In this document: positions 62,098-64,000 of the stretch, piece by piece | Numbering within the stretch: the first letter of the stretch is position 1 | Layout of the letters: each line of letters begins with the position of its first letter | Origin: Ancylobacter gelatini | GTDB lineage: Bacteria > Pseudomonadota > Alphaproteobacteria > Rhizobiales > Xanthobacteraceae | NCBI RefSeq assembly: GCF_022601675.1 | Contig: NZ_JAKVIL010000012.1 | Span: 107,792 to 171,791, forward strand | Length of the DNA stretch: 64,000 nucleotides | Direction of reading: 5' to 3' | Made by a program: the position numbers and the translations under genes | Notes under the pieces: generated by a model | What the model was told of the DNA's origin: nothing | Seen by the model: the letters and a program-made list of their open reading frames with translations, nothing else | The model's database searches: none

Positions 62098-63465
62098 GTG
62101 TCCGATTCCGACCGACCCGATTCCGAAGCCAATCGCCTGACCGCCCGCGCCGCGCGCTATGCCCGCGTCGGCGCGCGCGTCGGCGGCGTCGCCGCCCGTA
62201 TCGCCGGCACCCGCATGCTGGGACTGGAAGGCCGGCGCGAGGGCAATGCCGCCGCACTGGCCGCCGCGCTGGGCGGGCTCAAGGGGCCGATCATGAAGGT
62301 CGCGCAACTCATGGCGACCATTCCCGATGCCCTGCCGCCGGAATATGCCGCCGAGCTGGCCACGCTGCAGAGCCAGGCGCCACCCATGGGTTGGGCCTTC
62401 GTCAAGCGCCGCATGATGGCCGAACTCGGCCCGGACTGGATGGCGCGCTTCTCCAGCTTCGAGCGCGAGCCGGCGGCGGCGGCCTCGCTCGGCCAGGTGC
62501 ATCGCGCCGTGGCGCTGGATGGGGCGGCGCTCGCGGTGAAGCTGCAATATCCCGACATGCAGTCCGCCGTGGAGGCCGACCTCAAGCAGCTCGACCTGGT
62601 GTTCGCCTTGCACCGGCGCATGGACCCGGCGATCGACACCACGGAGATCGCGCAGGAGATCGGCGAGCGGGTGCGCGAGGAACTGGATTACCGCCGCGAG
62701 GCCGGCCATGCCGCGCTCTATGCGGCCATGCTGGCGGACGAGCCCGGCGTGCGCGTGCCGCGCGTGCGGCCCGAGCTTTCCACTGGCCGGCTGCTGACGC
62801 TGGAATGGCTGGAGGGGCGCCGCCTGCTCGACTTCACCGGCGAGCCGCTGGAGGTTCGCAACGCCATCGCCCGCGCCATGTTCGCGGCGTGGTGGCTGCC
62901 GTTCAGCCGCTTCGGCGTGATCCATGGCGACCCGCATCTCGGCAATTACACCGTGTTCGAGCAAGGCGGGCAGGCGCGCGGCATCAATCTCCTGGATTAT
63001 GGCTGCATCCGCATCTTCCCGCCGAGCTTCGTCGGCGGCGTGGTCGACCTTTATGAGGGGATCAAGGCCGGGGACGAGGCCCGCGTGGTCCACGCCTATG
63101 AAACCTGGGGCTTCAAGGGCCTGACCCGCGAACTCATCGAGGTACTGAATATCTGGGCCGGTTTCATCTATGGGCCACTGCTGGATGACCGCGTGCGCAC
63201 CATCGCCGACGGCGTGGCGCCCGGCGAATATGGGCGGCGCGAGGCGTTCCGGGTGCATAAGGCCCTAAAGGAAAAGGGCCCGGTGCGCGTCCCGCGCGAA
63301 TTCGTCTTCATGGACCGCGCCGCCATCGGCCTTGGCGGCGTGTTCCTGCATCTGGCGGCGGAGCTGAATTTCCACGCGCTGTTCGAGGAGGCGATCGCCG
63401 ATTTCTCGGTCGAGCGCGTGGCGGCGCGTCAAGGCGCCGCGCTGGCCAAGGCCGGTCTGGGCTAA
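62098..63465 (+). CDS. ABC1/UbiB family atypical protein kinase-like protein
   Basis: The 455-aa product is a kinase-like protein of the ABC1/AarF/UbiB family, linked to quinone and lipid metabolism. Seen motifs: a KxxQ-type motif as IMKVAQLMAT, the alanine-rich nucleotide loop AAAASLGQVH, the lysine in VKLQYPDM, EELDYRREA, HGDPHLGNY and LDYGC. The usual KxGQ sequence reads KVAQ. The GTG start at 62098 gives MSDSDRPDS; no ATG start is available nearby. UbiG at 31470 is also in the window, but not adjacent. Confidence 0.88.
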   Translation: MSDSDRPDSEANRLTARAARYARVGARVGGVAARIAGTRMLGLEGRREGNAAALAAALGGLKGPIMKVAQLMATIPDALPPEYAAELATLQSQAPPMGWAFVKRRMMAELGPDWMARFSSFEREPAAAASLGQVHRAVALDGAALAVKLQYPDMQSAVEADLKQLDLVFALHRRMDPAIDTTEIAQEIGERVREELDYRREAGHAALYAAMLADEPGVRVPRVRPELSTGRLLTLEWLEGRRLLDFTGEPLEVRNAIARAMFAAWWLPFSRFGVIHGDPHLGNYTVFEQGGQARGINLLDYGCIRIFPPSFVGGVVDLYEGIKAGDEARVVHAYETWGFKGLTRELIEVLNIWAGFIYGPLLDDRVRTIADGVAPGEYGRREAFRVHKALKEKGPVRVPREFVFMDRAAIGLGGVFLHLAAELNFHALFEEAIADFSVERVAARQGAALAKAGLG

Positions 63466-63551
63466 GCCGCAGGGGCCGCGGCGTTGCCGGGCGGCGCGTC
63501 TTCCGTTAAAGCGGTGGGTACCTGGGCATTATCCATAAGAAGGGGGCCGAC

Positions 63552-63845
63552 ATGGCTGATCACGGAGCGCCGGAATACGCCACCGCCGCCGGCAACGACT
63601 ACGCCGCGCATCGGGGGACCTACAGCTTCTTCGTCAAGTCGACGATGGTTGCGACGCTCGCCTTGTGCAGCTTCATGGTCGCCTTCGCCATTGGCGGCGT
63701 GAACGGCCACTGGGGCATTTTCACCCTCGGCACGCTGGCGGCGGTCGCGAACACCATCATCGGCCTGAGCTCCGAGACCGGCAAGCCCGGCCTGCAGATC
63801 GGCCTCCTCGGCCTGCTGCTGCTCGTCCTCATCGCGACCTCCTGA
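63552..63845 (+). CDS. aa3-type cytochrome c oxidase subunit IV family protein
   Basis: The 97-aa product begins MADHGAPEYATAAGNDYAAH, the signature of bacterial aa3-type oxidase subunit IV, and continues with a first span (about 30-50, STMVATLALCSFMVAFAIGG). Here two more hydrophobic segments follow, so the protein is longer than the usual one-span form of roughly 45-70 residues. It precedes pntA by 9 nt; such proteins often lie directly upstream of transhydrogenase genes. GGGGG lies before ATG 63552. Confidence 0.85.
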   Translation: MADHGAPEYATAAGNDYAAHRGTYSFFVKSTMVATLALCSFMVAFAIGGVNGHWGIFTLGTLAAVANTIIGLSSETGKPGLQIGLLGLLLLVLIATS

Positions 63846-63854
63846 GATAATCCG

Positions 63855-64000
63855 ATGCGCATTGCTGTACTGCACGAAGACGTTTTGGTTGAGCCCCGGG
63901 TTTCGGGTTCGGTTGAGACGGTTAAGCGTTTTGTTGGTCTTGGTTCTGAGGTTGTTGTTGCGTCGGGGGCGGGGTTGGCGTCTGGGGTGTCGGACGCGGA
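63855..64000 (+). CDS. pntA: NAD(P) transhydrogenase subunit alpha PntA, 5' end
   Basis: PntA is the NAD(H)-binding subunit of the proton-translocating transhydrogenase that makes NADPH. Only 48 codons are visible; the gene leaves the window on the right. The product starts MRIAVLHEDVLVEPRVSGSV, then ETVKRFVGLGSEVVVASGAG, matching the PntA/alanine dehydrogenase start (normally MRIAV.KE...E.RVA..P). ATG 63855 is 9 nt after the preceding stop. Codon use is odd: nine GTT, no GTC and one GTG valine codons, and GGT/CTT/TCT in place of the GC-ending forms seen elsewhere. Confidence 0.88.
   Translation, partial: MRIAVLHEDVLVEPRVSGSVETVKRFVGLGSEVVVASGAGLASGVSDA

Overview
The window is GC-rich chromosomal DNA of an alphaproteobacterium of the order Hyphomicrobiales (Rhizobiales), most likely a Xanthobacteraceae relative (Ancylobacter/Starkeya/Xanthobacter type). 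The evidence is gene content: PhaR/PhaA/PhaB, CpdR, a DUF4167 protein, a DUF930 protein, an IalB-like protein, DUF459, an aa3-type oxidase subunit IV, the order lysC-ptsP-prfA-prmC, and alphaproteobacterial sRNAs. This genus-level placement is an inference from the sequence, not a database result. I see no insertion sequence, prophage, CRISPR array or rRNA gene; the segment looks like core chromosome.

Layout. 0-5 kb: 5' end of ffh (runs off the left edge), a DUF930 protein, a pyruvate-kinase-like protein and the cytochrome c maturation genes ccmC-ccmD-ccmG. 5-11 kb: leucine biosynthesis leuC, leuD and leuB, interleaved with a zincin metallopeptidase, a cytochrome b561, a RidA protein and a glyoxalase. 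11-16 kb: a polyprenyl synthase, mtgA, rpmF and a GGDEF/EAL protein. 16-19 kb: the polyhydroxybutyrate genes phaR (divergent), phaA and phaB, then a YddG-like exporter. 19-25 kb: gloB with a cupin protein, IalB, YkvA, thpR, a MOSC protein and the repeat-rich DUF4167 protein. 25-36 kb: the minus-strand series lysC-ptsP-prfA-prmC, divergent from ubiG, then an MFS transporter and clpB. 36-47 kb: galU, a lytic transglycosylase, a DUF459 SGNH-fold protein and the glutamate synthase genes gltB/gltD. 47-51 kb: an hsp20 gene flanked by two small secreted proteins with a shared module, a lipase-like hydrolase and hisN. 51.5-52.9 kb: a gene-free segment carrying three sRNA genes. 53-64 kb: an N-formylglutamate amidohydrolase, cpdR, tRNA-Val, a histidine phosphatase, an M3 oligoendopeptidase, a membrane-inserted patatin, a DUF3445 protein, an ABC1 kinase, an oxidase subunit IV and the 5' end of pntA (runs off the right edge).

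The most informative non-coding results are two. First, three divergent copies of an anti-Shine-Dalgarno sRNA of the suhB/alpha-r14 (cuckoo) type lie head to tail at 51.8, 52.1 and 52.5 kb. Each has its own promoter with the same 18-nt spacer, a 5' hairpin whose stem covaries between copies, and a terminator hairpin. Second, hsp20 has a near-perfect alphaproteobacterial RpoH (sigma-32) promoter and a ROSE-type RNA thermometer over its ribosome binding site, so heat control can be read at two levels. Several proteins depart from their families: a pyruvate-kinase-like enzyme without the regulatory C-terminal domain, a DUF459 protein lacking the SGNH serine and histidine, a patatin split by a membrane region, and a pntA start with codon usage unlike the rest of the window.
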